A DNA stretch of 24,283 nucleotides from JAKLKS01 sp964370855 (GCA_964370855.1 CAYJMF010000072.1:1-24283), one strand, 5' to 3'; positions 1 through 8,017 are shown, counted from the first letter of the stretch. The notes: generated from the letters alone by a model not told the origin. A program made the numbers and translations.

Positions 1-41
1 TGATGGTTCGCCCCCGCCCCCGCCGCCAATCTGGGTCGGGT

Positions 42-1169
42 TCAGTATGGCGGTCCGCCCCCGGGGAACCGGCACCCCCGCCTCGCGAGGGCCACCACGC
101 CGCTGGTCACGGCGCCGCCCGCGTCCACCTCGACGAGGATCCGCTCGCCGGGCCGCGCAGGCTCCACGGTCTCCCGCATCCGGAGGTCACCGCCGTTCCA
201 GAGTTCGACCACGTGGACGCCGACCGTCGTCCCGACCTCCCAGCCGCGCCCCTCCTCCCGCTTCTCCCCCTCCCCTTCGCAGACGCCGTCGAGGTAGAGC
301 AGGGTCCCTTCCGTCGCCCCGGCGTCGCGCACCGCCACGGCGGCGCGGTGGAGATCGGGGAGGAGGATCTCGACCTCGAGGGGACGGGCGGGATCCAGCA
401 TGCCGGCGAGGGGAATCGGGGACGACGCCACCCCGAGGAACTCCGTCCGGACCACCCACGGTTCCCGGGGGTCGAGCATGGAATGCCCGAAGGTCCCGCC
501 GCCGTCGGTGGTCGCCTGCTCGAAGGCACGCGCCTCCCCGTCCCCGAAGGGAAGCAGGAACTCCACGACCGCTCCCTCGACCGCCCTTCCGTCTCCGTCC
601 AGCACCGTACCCACGACCTCCGCCCCCCGCCGAAGGACGATGCGGAGTCCGGTGACGCTGCGGCCCGCCTCCAGGGACTCCCACGCGTCCGGAGGCGTCG
701 GTCCCGGCTCAGGAAGGAACCCCACGTCGAGGACCGCCTCCAGTATCCCGCCCCTCTCCTCCACCGCCGGAAGGCGTGGAAGGGCCCCCTCGAACCTCCC
801 CTGGTCGTCCGTCCTGGCATCGAAGCTCAGACCGGGATAGCAGGTGCCGTGAGCCCGCCGCTTCATGTAGGGCCCGATGACGAGCGCCCCGGCGACGGGG
901 TTCCCTTCCTCGTCGAGGACCACGCCGGAGATGGTGCGGGGCGGGGCGTCGGCGGGTAGGGCCGGGGACGGGCTGCGGGGACCGCCTTCGCGGAGCGAAG
1001 GCGCATCCTCCCCGGAGCGTGGCACCGGCGCCGCCGGTTGCGGGACCGGCGGCGCCGGGAGTGAAGGCGGCCCGGAAGGGACCGGAGGTCGGACGTCGGC
1101 GAGGCGGGCCCCCACGATGAGGGCCGTCACGGCACCCGCCACCACCGCAGCCGCCTTCATGAGATGCAT
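42..1169 (-). CDS. Exported protein with carboxypeptidase regulatory-like (beta-sandwich) domains
   Basis: A 375-residue protein. The N-terminus (about residues 4-24) is a hydrophobic Ala/Val-rich segment after a Lys, which fits a signal peptide or anchor. It is followed by a Pro-rich linker to about residue 78. TISGVVLDEEGNPVAGALV begins a typical carboxypeptidase regulatory-like domain (PF13620 type), and a second copy starts near GAEVVGTVLDGDGRAVEGAV. The C-terminal third is a further beta-rich region without a motif I recognise. Such domains are usually adhesive or structural modules in secreted proteins; no catalytic motif is visible. The start is either the first ATG or the ATG three codons later (1160); neither has a clear Shine-Dalgarno. 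It lies 102 nt downstream of the squalene-cyclase-repeat gene on the same strand and may be cotranscribed with it. Specific function unknown. Confidence 0.75.
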   Translation of the reverse strand: MHLMKAAAVVAGAVTALIVGARLADVRPPVPSGPPSLPAPPVPQPAAPVPRSGEDAPSLREGGPRSPSPALPADAPPRTISGVVLDEEGNPVAGALVIGPYMKRRAHGTCYPGLSFDARTDDQGRFEGALPRLPAVEERGGILEAVLDVGFLPEPGPTPPDAWESLEAGRSVTGLRIVLRRGAEVVGTVLDGDGRAVEGAVVEFLLPFGDGEARAFEQATTDGGGTFGHSMLDPREPWVVRTEFLGVASSPIPLAGMLDPARPLEVEILLPDLHRAAVAVRDAGATEGTLLYLDGVCEGEGEKREEGRGWEVGTTVGVHVVELWNGGDLRMRETVEPARPGERILVEVDAGGAVTSGVVALARRGCRFPGGGPPY

Positions 1170-1271
1170 GGCACCCCACGGAAGGCAAGCCCCGTGCCGT
1201 GGCCGGGACGGATTCCCGAGGGAGGGCGGGCTCCCGGAGGGCCCCCGGCGTTTCCGGACGGGAACGCGGCG

Positions 1272-3866
1272 CTACCGGAGGCGGGCGTAGCGGTGGAAGG
1301 TCTCCAGCGTGAGGACGTTGATGGCCGTCGCGTAGACGCGGCCTCCGTCCCGTCCCCATGGGTCCACCGGGTCCCAGGAGCCGTACCTGTGGTCCTTGCG
1401 GTCCGCCACCTGGTGCGGGACCAGCGCCTTCTTCACGGCGGCGCTCCAGGCCTTCCAGTGCGGGCCGCCCGTCTGGAACATCCCGAGGGAGCCGAAGTGC
1501 CAGTAGATGTAGTCGATGCTCCCGCCCTCAACGCTCCAGGCGGGGAGCGTCTTCAGGCAGAGATCCGCGGCCTTCTGGACCAGCGGGTCCCGGTTCCCCT
1601 CGCCGCAGAGGAAACGGTCGAAGAGCCCCATGGCCGTGTCGGCCTCCGACTTGTCGGCGGGGAAGGCGTCCATCAGGTCCTCGGGCCGGGCCGGGCCGTT
1701 CCCCGTCGCGGAGTAGCCGACGCGCCCCCACTCCCGCTCGGTCACGCCGTCGAGCCACTTCATCGTCCCCTCCCGGGCCGCCGGGTCCACGGGGATCTCC
1801 GCCCACTCCGCCGCGGCGAGGGCCGCCGTCATCCACGTCGTGACCGAGGTGTCGTTGTTCCCCGGCCGGACACCGTAGCGCCACCCGGCGCCGGGATTCC
1901 TGCAGGCGAGGACGAAGGCGACGGCCCTCCGCGCGGGGTCGCGGAAGAGGCGCGAGCGGGTCATGCCGTAGACCTCGCAGAGCGCCCACGTCGCGATGGC
2001 GTGGTTGTAGACGAAGTGGGAGGAGGCCTTCGGGCCGAGGCAGCCGTCCTCCCCCTGGCTCGCGAGGAGGAAGTCCAATCCCCGCTTCACGACGGGGCCG
2101 TACTTCGGGGTCCGGTGGGTCTCCCCGGCCGCGAGGAACGCCATGAGCGCCAGGCCCGTGACCCCGGTGTCGAAGGAGGGGGAGCCCGGTCCTCCGCAGG
2201 GGCGGTCCCCGCAGTCCCTTCCGAAGCCCTCGGCGGACCAGAACCCCTCCTTCGACTGGTGGGCGGCGAGCCACTCGAGGCCGGCCGCCACGGCGGCCTC
2301 CGTCCCCTCCCCTCCCTCCAGCTTCCGCGCGCGCTCCGGGGAGCGACGCTGGCCGAAGACCCCGCCGGCCCCGCCTCCGACCGCGATGTCCCCCTCCTCG
2401 GGTCCGAGCTCCGCGACGGCGGCGGCGAGGAGGCGGCGGGCCTCCTCCCCCGCCTCGCCCTCCAGGCGGTAGGCGAGGAGGGGCCTGCGCAGGAAATCCA
2501 CGATGGCGGCGGGGTAGCCGTCCTCGGCGTGGCCCCTGAGCACGCCGAGGGTCTCCGCCCACTCCGCGTCCCCCATGCCGAGGCCCACCAGCTCGGGGAA
2601 GGACCACGCGTAGGGCCGCCCCTTGACGGTGCCCGACAGCGTCCACTCGCAGCGCAGGCGGGAGAGGGAGGCGCCGGCAGCGGGGGGCATGGAGACGGCG
2701 CACCGGTGGAGGAGGATCTCCTCCGGGGGGAGATCCGGGAGGGCGGGCCGGAAGGTGCCGCCGGCTCCGATCTCGAGAAGCGGGTCCCGGCTCTCCAGCA
2801 CCACCTCGACGGAGGCGACCGGGACCGCTCCCCGGAGCCGGAAGGGCGTGGCCAGCACCACCGCCTCCCCCGGCTCGAAGACCCCGTTCCCGTTCCCCTT
2901 GATCCGCAACCCCTTCCCGTCCTCCACGGTCCGCTCCTCCCGGAGGACGGGGCCGACGGAGCGGATCCGGAGGGTGAAGGAGAGGACGCTTCTCCGGCCC
3001 GCCTCCTCGACGAACTCCAGCTCGAAGGGGACCTCCCGCCCGTCGGGGCAGGAGGGGAGGACCGTGAACGTGAAGCCCTCCCTCGGGCGGAGCACCGTTC
3101 CCGCGGGGGCCCCGGCCGGGGGCTTCCCCGTGAAGTCCCGCGTGACGTAGGAGACCTCCGGGTTGTCGATGCGCACCATGGGATCGACGGACTGGAGGAC
3201 GCCGCGGGAGACCGAGACACCCCCCCCCGCCCCGACGGCGAGGGGCACCTGGAGGGTCGCCGTCTCGCCGGCGTCCACGACCCCGTTCCCGCTCCCCGCG
3301 AGGCCGGCGTCGAGGAGGACGCGCACGCTCCCCGGGTCGAGGGTCACCGCCCCCTGGTGGGCGGCGACGACGAGATCCTCCCCGGGGGGCGTCGGCTCCA
3401 CGGCGCCGCGCCGGGCCTCGCGCCGGAGCCTGCAGTCGAGGAGGAACTCCACCTCCTCCCGGTCCCCCTTCCCGCCGAGGATCTCGACGAAGAGGGCGCG
3501 GTTGCGGGCCGCCGTCCGCAGGGCCGCGACCTGGGCCGGCTCCCGCGCCGCGGTCGCCGCGGCGACGATGGCCGAGGCGGCCAGGGCGCGCCGCTCCTTC
3601 CCCACGGGCGAACCGAGGACCTCCTCGGCGTAGGCCGCGTGGAGATCCACGAGGAGGGCCGCCGCCTCGGCGACCTTCGGCCCCCCTGCGGCGCCGGCGG
3701 ACCGGGCGATCACCTCGATGGCGGGCCCCATCCGCTTCCACGCGTCCCGGTGCTCCTTCCCGGCGTCGGCGCCGGGGGAGGAGGGAGGGGAGCCGGAGGA
3801 GGAGGGGGGGGACAGGAGGATCCCGAGGAGGAGCAGGGATGCGAGGCCGCCCATGGATGTCCGCAT
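1272..3866 (-). CDS. Large exported protein with prenyltransferase/squalene-oxidase-like repeats
   Basis: An 864-residue protein with a signal peptide (hydrophobic core LASLLLLGILL at about residues 8-18, then Ser/Pro-rich). Residues 30-170 look helical. Two beta-rich modules follow, each opening with a similar Gly-Asn/acidic loop: GSGNGVVDAGE near residue 190 and GNGNGVFEPGE near 324, suggestive of calcium-binding-type loops. From about residue 515 to the end come helical repeats with Q-x3-G-x-W-like motifs (QSKEGFW, QGEDGCL) and GVTGLALMAFL, the alpha-toroid pattern of squalene cyclases and prenyltransferases. I do not see a canonical DxDD cyclase acid motif, so a true terpene cyclase is unlikely. 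Multidomain secreted proteins with these repeats are common in Planctomycetota (family knowledge). The purine-rich stretch directly before the ATG (GGGAGGGGAGGG) provides an SD. Exact role unknown. Confidence 0.8.
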   Translation of the reverse strand: MRTSMGGLASLLLLGILLSPPSSSGSPPSSPGADAGKEHRDAWKRMGPAIEVIARSAGAAGGPKVAEAAALLVDLHAAYAEEVLGSPVGKERRALAASAIVAAATAAREPAQVAALRTAARNRALFVEILGGKGDREEVEFLLDCRLRREARRGAVEPTPPGEDLVVAAHQGAVTLDPGSVRVLLDAGLAGSGNGVVDAGETATLQVPLAVGAGGGVSVSRGVLQSVDPMVRIDNPEVSYVTRDFTGKPPAGAPAGTVLRPREGFTFTVLPSCPDGREVPFELEFVEEAGRRSVLSFTLRIRSVGPVLREERTVEDGKGLRIKGNGNGVFEPGEAVVLATPFRLRGAVPVASVEVVLESRDPLLEIGAGGTFRPALPDLPPEEILLHRCAVSMPPAAGASLSRLRCEWTLSGTVKGRPYAWSFPELVGLGMGDAEWAETLGVLRGHAEDGYPAAIVDFLRRPLLAYRLEGEAGEEARRLLAAAVAELGPEEGDIAVGGGAGGVFGQRRSPERARKLEGGEGTEAAVAAGLEWLAAHQSKEGFWSAEGFGRDCGDRPCGGPGSPSFDTGVTGLALMAFLAAGETHRTPKYGPVVKRGLDFLLASQGEDGCLGPKASSHFVYNHAIATWALCEVYGMTRSRLFRDPARRAVAFVLACRNPGAGWRYGVRPGNNDTSVTTWMTAALAAAEWAEIPVDPAAREGTMKWLDGVTEREWGRVGYSATGNGPARPEDLMDAFPADKSEADTAMGLFDRFLCGEGNRDPLVQKAADLCLKTLPAWSVEGGSIDYIYWHFGSLGMFQTGGPHWKAWSAAVKKALVPHQVADRKDHRYGSWDPVDPWGRDGGRVYATAINVLTLETFHRYARLR

Positions 3867-3945
3867 CGCCCTCCCCTCCCTCTCTCCACCTGGGAGCCCA
3901 TGATGCCCCTCCGCCCCCGGGATCTCAAGCCGCCGTGGAAAGGAA

Positions 3946-3978
3946 ACGGCCGGCCCCCCCCCCAGGGGGACCGGCCGT
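3946..3978 (-). terminator. GC-rich hairpin between pdaD and the squalene-repeat gene
   Basis: ACGGCCGG (3946-3953) pairs with CCGGCCGT (3971-3978), and the stem can extend through a C-run/G-run with a bulged A. It lies about 25 nt beyond the first hairpin after pdaD and about 80 nt before the next start on the minus strand. It has no U tract. A back-up terminator or a transcript-stabilising hairpin is plausible. Confidence 0.4.
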
Positions 3979-4002
3979 GGTGACGACTCCCGTTCCCGCT
4001 AT

Positions 4003-4032
4003 CAGCCTGTCGCGGCCTTCCGCGACAGGCTG
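4003..4032 (-). terminator. Perfect 13-bp hairpin abutting the pdaD stop codon
   Basis: CAGCCTGTCGCGG (4003-4015) and CCGCGACAGGCTG (4020-4032) form an uninterrupted 13-bp stem with a 4-nt loop. The stem starts at the base right after the TAG stop of the arginine decarboxylase gene (4033-4035). No T-run follows on the minus strand, so if it is a terminator it is the U-less kind that is frequent in high-GC genomes. Confidence 0.65.
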
Positions 4033-4578
4033 CTAGGCGCAGAGGACCGCGGCGGCGACCACCGTGGTCCAGATCCCCCGCTTGTGACCCACCGCGGTCT
4101 GGGTGACGTTGAGGGTGCGGACGAGCTTGCCGCTCATCTTGTAGACCTGCTCCTTCTCCTTCCAGGAGAGGGCCTCGCCGGCGTCGAGACCGAGGCTCGT
4201 CGCCAGCATCTCCGCCGCCAGCTCCTCGGCGAACTCGCCGGCCTTCTCCTCGGTCTCGCCGTAGGAGTGGTGCTCGGAGAGGTACCCGTAGGTGTTCTTG
4301 TCCTTCGGGATGGCCACGCCCACGGAGGAGGCGATGAGCCGGTTCGGCTCGTTGGTGGCGTTGTCGGCCAGCACGATGAAGAGGATCTGCCCCGGGTCCA
4401 GCAGCTTCACGCCCTGGTCGCGGGAGATGATCTTGCAGCGCGGCGGATAGATGCTCGTCACCCGCACGAGGTTGTACTCGGCGATGCCCGCGTCGCGGAG
4501 CGCCGCCTCGAAGGAGGCGAGCTTGGCGTTGGCGCGGCCCACGCCCTTGGTGAGGAACATCTTCGTCGGTACGCGCAT
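4033..4578 (-). CDS. pdaD: Pyruvoyl-dependent arginine decarboxylase
   Basis: A 181-residue member of the pyruvoyl-dependent arginine decarboxylase family (PvlArgDC), which converts arginine to agmatine and CO2 for polyamine synthesis. The proenzyme self-cleaves and turns a serine into the pyruvoyl cofactor. The cleavage segment LVRVTSIYPPRCKI is present, predicting cleavage between Thr41 and Ser42; Thr-Ser in place of Ser-Ser is known in some family members. LDPGQILFIVLADNATNEP and the C-terminal GHKRGIWTTVVAAAVL are also typical, and the length is normal. GGAGGGG sits 8 nt before the ATG. The gene follows the C26-family hydrolase by 75 nt on the same strand and ends in a strong hairpin. The cytoplasmic trimer/hexamer assembly is family knowledge. 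Assignment is firm; the physiological role (polyamine supply or acid resistance) is not shown. Confidence 0.93.
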   Translation of the reverse strand: MRVPTKMFLTKGVGRANAKLASFEAALRDAGIAEYNLVRVTSIYPPRCKIISRDQGVKLLDPGQILFIVLADNATNEPNRLIASSVGVAIPKDKNTYGYLSEHHSYGETEEKAGEFAEELAAEMLATSLGLDAGEALSWKEKEQVYKMSGKLVRTLNVTQTAVGHKRGIWTTVVAAAVLCA

Positions 4579-4624
4579 GGGGGAATCCCCTCCATCCCTG
4601 GAACGGCCCGTGGTCCGTGCTTCG

Positions 4625-4642
4625 CCGCGGCGCCCGCCGCGG
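4625..4642 (-). terminator. Short GC hairpin between the C26 hydrolase gene and pdaD
   Basis: CCGCGGCG (4625-4632) faces CGCCGCGG (4635-4642), giving about 7 bp with a 4-nt loop in the 75-nt gap between two same-strand genes. It could terminate or attenuate transcription into pdaD. In DNA this GC-rich such a hairpin can also arise by chance. Confidence 0.3.
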
Positions 4643-4653
4643 AAGCCGACAGT

Positions 4654-5400
4654 CTACGAGGCGCCGCCGACGGGTAAAGGATTCCGGCCCGTCGACCCGG
4701 ATCGGGCCGCGCGGCCCCGCACCGCTTCCATGAAGGCCGCGAAGAGCCGGTCCGAGGAGCCGGGGGAGCAGCCTTCCCGCTCCGGGTGCCACTGGACCCC
4801 GAGGACGAAGGGCTCGCCGGGCCGCTCGATGGCCTCCACGACGCCGTCGGGGGAGCGGGCGGTGACGACGAAGCCCCGGCCCACCCGCTTCACGCCCTGG
4901 TGGTGGAAGGAGTTCACCTCGTGGACGCCGGCCCCGACGATGGACGCGAGCCGCGTCCCCGCCTCGACGGCGACGGGGTGGAAGGAGCCCTTGCGGTGGG
5001 CGACGGCCCCCTCCACCATGGAGGGGATGTCCTGCACGAGGGTGCCCCCCGACGCGACGTTGAGGAGCTGGGCGCCGAGGCAGATGCCGAGCACGGGCAG
5101 CCCCTCAGCGAGGACCGCCCGGGCGATGAGCATGTCCATGCGGTCCCGGGCCGGGTGGACCTCCGTCACCTCGGGCACCGGCTCCTCGCCGTAGAGCTCC
5201 GGAGCGATGTCGTCCCCCCCCGAGAAGACCCAGCCCGAGACCCCCCGGAGGAGGGCGGGGAGCCCCTTCTCGGCGCCGGGGCGGACGGGGAGCGGCTCCG
5301 CGCCGGCGGCCTCGAGGCAGCGGAGGTAGCGCTCCTCCTTCTCGCCGTAGCCGAGCTCCACGCTCGCGAAGGAGATGCCGACGACGGGTCTCGTGGACAA
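4654..5400 (-). CDS. Class I glutamine amidotransferase-like hydrolase (peptidase C26 / PuuD type)
   Basis: A 248-residue protein of the gamma-glutamyl-GABA hydrolase group (peptidase C26). Members hydrolyse gamma-glutamyl amides such as gamma-glutamyl-GABA in putrescine breakdown. Visible landmarks are VFSGGDDIAPELYGEE (residues 58-73), the nucleophile elbow LGICLGAQLLN with Cys107, a substrate-loop HEVNSFHHQ (160-168), and the catalytic pair in VQWHPE (His205, Glu207). The length is normal. The only suitable start is TTG at 5400, preceded by GGAAAGGA five nt upstream. It is divergent from the GHMP kinase gene (84 nt apart) and lies upstream of the arginine decarboxylase gene, which gives a circumstantial polyamine link. 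The true substrate cannot be read from the sequence; other gamma-glutamyl amides or an anabolic amidotransferase role are possible. Confidence 0.88.
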   Translation of the reverse strand: MSTRPVVGISFASVELGYGEKEERYLRCLEAAGAEPLPVRPGAEKGLPALLRGVSGWVFSGGDDIAPELYGEEPVPEVTEVHPARDRMDMLIARAVLAEGLPVLGICLGAQLLNVASGGTLVQDIPSMVEGAVAHRKGSFHPVAVEAGTRLASIVGAGVHEVNSFHHQGVKRVGRGFVVTARSPDGVVEAIERPGEPFVLGVQWHPEREGCSPGSSDRLFAAFMEAVRGRAARSGSTGRNPLPVGGAS

Positions 5401-5484
5401 GGGGGTCCTTTCCGTGGGTGACCCACCATCCTATCGTCCCGGGGGGACGGCGGATGAAGGGGGAGCGCCGGGTACAGTTCCGGG

Positions 5485-6489
5485 ATGCACACCTTCGAAG
5501 CCGTCGCGCCCACGCGCATCGACCTCGCCGGCGGGACCCTGGACATCTGGCCCGTCTACCTCCTCCTCGAGGAGCCCCTGACCGTGAACCTCGCCGTCCG
5601 GCTCCACGTCCGGGCCCGTGTGACGCCGGCTCCCCGGGGGCAATTCACGCTCCGCTCCCTCGACCACGGCACCGAGGAGTCCTTCCGCACCCTCCCCGAC
5701 CTCCTCCGGAGGGCGAAGCACCGCCTCGCCTCGGAGGCGCTGCGCGCCTCCCCGCGGCCCGGGGCCGTCATCGAGACGGAATCCGGGGTGCCGGCGGGCT
5801 CCGGGCTCGGGGGCTCCTCGGCCCTCTCCGTGGCGCTGCTGGCGGCGCTGGCGGGCCACGCCGGCCCGGCGACCCTCCGCCACGGGCTGGCGCTTCTCGC
5901 GAGCAACATGGAGGGGCGGGTGATCCGGGTCCCACCGGGGACCCAGGACCACCTCGCCTCGGCCCACGGCGGGCTCTCGGCCTGGCACTACGGGCTCCAG
6001 GGGGTGCGGTGGGAGCCGCTGCGCGCCTCGCCGGAGAAGCTGGCCCGGCGCCTCGTCCTCGCCTTCACCGGGGTCGCCCACTCGAGCGCCGGGAACAACT
6101 GGGGCGTCGTGAAGGGGTTCCTCGACGGGGACCGCTCCGTGGTGCGGGGCTTCGAGGAGGTGGCGGCGGCGGCGCGGGAGGTGCGCTCGGCCCTCGTCCG
6201 GCGCGACCTCGACGGGGTGGCGGCGGGAATGGAGCGGGACTCCCGCGCCCGGCGCCACCTCTTCCCCGGGTTCCACACGGAGCGCACCCTCTCCCTCGCG
6301 CGGGCGGCCCGCAAGGCCGGCGCCATCGGCGGGCGGCCCTGCGGCGCCGGCGGGGGCGGCTCCATGGTCTTCCTGCTCGGGGACGAGGGGCGGCGCGGCG
6401 CCGTGGAGGCGGCCCTCTCCAAGCGGGGGGCGTCCATCCTCCCCGTGGTGCCGGACCTCGAGGGGGTCCAGGTGCGGCGGCTCCCGTGA
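5485..6489 (+). CDS. GHMP-family sugar/mevalonate kinase-like protein
   Basis: A 334-residue GHMP kinase (galacto-, homoserine, mevalonate and phosphomevalonate kinase superfamily). Motif 1 is near the N-terminus (APTRIDLAGGTLDIWPVY, residues 8-25). The ATP-binding motif 2 is GVPAGSGLGGSSAL (101-114), and the C-terminal glycine-rich motif 3 is GRPCGAGGGGSMVF (283-296). The substrate region PGTQDHLASAHGG (151-163) resembles the GYQDQ-AAYGG region of D-glycero-D-manno-heptose 7-phosphate kinases, so a sugar-phosphate kinase is my best guess, without certainty. The start ATG has only a weak SD. The stop overlaps the next gene's GTG by 4 nt (GTGA), so it is probably coupled to the HAD phosphatase, a plausible pairing for activating and dephosphorylating a sugar phosphate. 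Confidence 0.85.
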   Translation: MHTFEAVAPTRIDLAGGTLDIWPVYLLLEEPLTVNLAVRLHVRARVTPAPRGQFTLRSLDHGTEESFRTLPDLLRRAKHRLASEALRASPRPGAVIETESGVPAGSGLGGSSALSVALLAALAGHAGPATLRHGLALLASNMEGRVIRVPPGTQDHLASAHGGLSAWHYGLQGVRWEPLRASPEKLARRLVLAFTGVAHSSAGNNWGVVKGFLDGDRSVVRGFEEVAAAAREVRSALVRRDLDGVAAGMERDSRARRHLFPGFHTERTLSLARAARKAGAIGGRPCGAGGGGSMVFLLGDEGRRGAVEAALSKRGASILPVVPDLEGVQVRRLP

Positions 6490-7181
6490 GCCGCCCCCCG
6501 CTCTGCGCGATCTTCCTCGACCTCGACGACACGCTGCTCGACACCGCGGGCCTCCTCCTCGGCCCCGCCCGTCTCGAGGCCGGCGCCGCCATGGTCGCCG
6601 CGGGCCTCCCGGGCACCGCCGCGGAGGCCGCGGCGGGCCTCGCCCGCATGGCCCGGGAGCGGCCCGGGGAGAACCCCTTCGAGGCCCTGGCCGCGGAGGC
6701 GGGACTTGACGCCATGGCTGTCGGCTTCGCCGGGTGGGCCGCCTTCTTCAAGCGGGAGGTGCCGGCGCGGATGGACCTCGTCGAGGGGGCCGCCGGGGCC
6801 CTCGTTCGCCTCCGCGCCCGCGGGGTCCGGCTCCTCCTCGTCACCTTCGGCGAGGTGGCGACCCAGGAGGCGAAGGTCCGCGCCACGGGGGCCGCCGCCC
6901 TCGTGGATCGCGTGCTCTACGAGCCCCTCGGCCCCTCCGCCGACAAGGGGCGGGCGTTCCGGGAGTTGATCGAGGAGGAGGGGCTCGACCCGGCGGCCTG
7001 CGCCGCCGTGGGCGACCGCCCCGACGCGGAGATCGCCGCGGGGCGGGCACTGGGGATGTTCACGGTGCGCATTCGCCGGGGCGAGCACCGCTGGCTCGAG
7101 CCGCGCTCCGCGGCGGAGGAGGCCGACGCGACGGTGGAGGATTTCGCGGGGGCGATGCGGGTGCTGGAGGGGCGGGAGTAG
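6486..7181 (+). CDS. HAD-superfamily hydrolase (phosphatase)
   Basis: A 231-residue haloacid dehalogenase-type hydrolase, probably a small-molecule phosphatase. Motif I is FLDLDDT with Asp12 as nucleophile and Asp14 as acid/base. Motif II is LLLVTFG (Thr120), motif III is Lys154 in SADKGRAF, and motif IV is VGDRPDAEIAAG (175-186). A helical cap of about 80 residues lies between motifs I and II (subclass C1 type). The reading frame is open far upstream, but homology begins at the GTG at 6486, which overlaps the kinase stop as GTGA; this fixes the start. It shares an operon with the GHMP kinase and is followed after 20 nt by the PDZ lipoprotein. The substrate is unknown. Confidence 0.87.
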   Translation: MSRPPLCAIFLDLDDTLLDTAGLLLGPARLEAGAAMVAAGLPGTAAEAAAGLARMARERPGENPFEALAAEAGLDAMAVGFAGWAAFFKREVPARMDLVEGAAGALVRLRARGVRLLLVTFGEVATQEAKVRATGAAALVDRVLYEPLGPSADKGRAFRELIEEEGLDPAACAAVGDRPDAEIAAGRALGMFTVRIRRGEHRWLEPRSAAEEADATVEDFAGAMRVLEGRE

Positions 7182-7183
7182 TA

Positions 7184-7201
7184 GGAGGAGGAGGAGGAGG
7201 A
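7184..7201 (+). promoter_or_regulatory. (GGA)6 repeat acting as ribosome binding site
   Basis: Six perfect GGA triplets end at the base right before the ATG of the PDZ lipoprotein gene. Any register provides a GGAGG Shine-Dalgarno core, so a ribosome could bind at several spacings. Slippage of the repeat would change SD length and spacing without touching the protein. Confidence 0.55.
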
Positions 7202-8011
7202 ATGCCACATTCCCATGCAGCCACCCTCGCGGGCCACGACCGTTCGCCGGCGCATCCCCCGCTTCAGGTCCTCCTCCTCCTCCTCCTCCTCCTCCCCCTC
7301 TCCGCCGGCTGCATCCTCCCGGGCCCCCCGCCGGGGCCCGTGCTCCTCTCCGAGGTTTCCACTTCGGAGGGCATCGTTCGGTGGTACCTGGAGCCGGAAA
7401 GCACCCTCTTCGGGGAGAAGACCGGGGACGGATCCGAAGGCGGAACCCGCATTCCCCTGCCGTCGGAAACGGAGCCCCTCCGCACCGGCCTCCGCTTCGG
7501 GCTCCTCGACGCGGATCTCGCGGGGCGCGTCTTCGACCTCCCCTCCCCCGCGGTCCTCGTGACCGGCGTCCCCCTCGGCACCCCCGCCTGGCTCGCCGGG
7601 CTCCGGCGCGGGGATCGGCTCCTCGAGATCGACGGCTCCCCTCCCGGGGATCCGGCGGCCGTCGTCGCCCGCCTGCGGGAGGCGCCGGCGGAAGCCGAGG
7701 TGGTCCTGAGGGTCCTCGGGCGGGACGGAGCCCATCGGTTCGCGTTCCCGCTGGTGGAGGACGTGGAGGCGAGGAGCGGGACGGATCTCGGCATCCTCTA
7801 CGGGTCGGAGGGCTCGCGCTGGGTGTGGTCCACCTGGGGGCTCGCAGGCCTGCTCTGGGGCACGCAGCGGGTCTGGTGGGAGACGGAGGAGAGGGAGCCG
7901 CTGCGGTGGGCGTTGGCGGAGACGGGGTGGGGTGTTCTGATCTTCACCGACACGCCCGAATGGGGCCGCTGGATGCGGGTGCTGTGGGTGATACCGGTGC
8001 CGTTGCCTTGA
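7202..8011 (+). CDS. Predicted lipoprotein with a PDZ-like domain
   Basis: A 269-residue protein. After a 20-residue N-region comes a run of leucines (LQVLLLLLLLLPL, encoded by a CTC repeat) ending in the lipobox LSAGC, with Cys37 as lipidation site, so it is predicted to be anchored in a membrane facing outward. Residues around 120-190 contain LVTGVPLGTPAWLAGLRRGDRLLEIDG, the carboxylate-binding-loop and strand pattern of PDZ domains. The C-terminal part is Trp-rich (RWVWSTWGLAGLLWG) and may carry one weak hydrophobic segment. No protease triad is visible, so it is not an HtrA. It is the third gene of the kinase-phosphatase unit and the last before the convergent intergenic region. The N-region before the leucine run is longer than usual for a lipoprotein. 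Function unknown. Confidence 0.75.
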   Translation: MPHSHAATLAGHDRSPAHPPLQVLLLLLLLLPLSAGCILPGPPPGPVLLSEVSTSEGIVRWYLEPESTLFGEKTGDGSEGGTRIPLPSETEPLRTGLRFGLLDADLAGRVFDLPSPAVLVTGVPLGTPAWLAGLRRGDRLLEIDGSPPGDPAAVVARLREAPAEAEVVLRVLGRDGAHRFAFPLVEDVEARSGTDLGILYGSEGSRWVWSTWGLAGLLWGTQRVWWETEEREPLRWALAETGWGVLIFTDTPEWGRWMRVLWVIPVPLP

Positions 8012-8017
8012 GATGAG

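Noticed and set aside
1164..3983. Very long open frame (939 codons) on the plus strand opposite the squalene-repeat gene
   Set aside because: Its translation is Pro/Gly/Arg/Glu-rich with no family motif. The minus strand has a signal peptide and recognisable repeats. In DNA this GC-rich, antisense frames stay open by codon bias.
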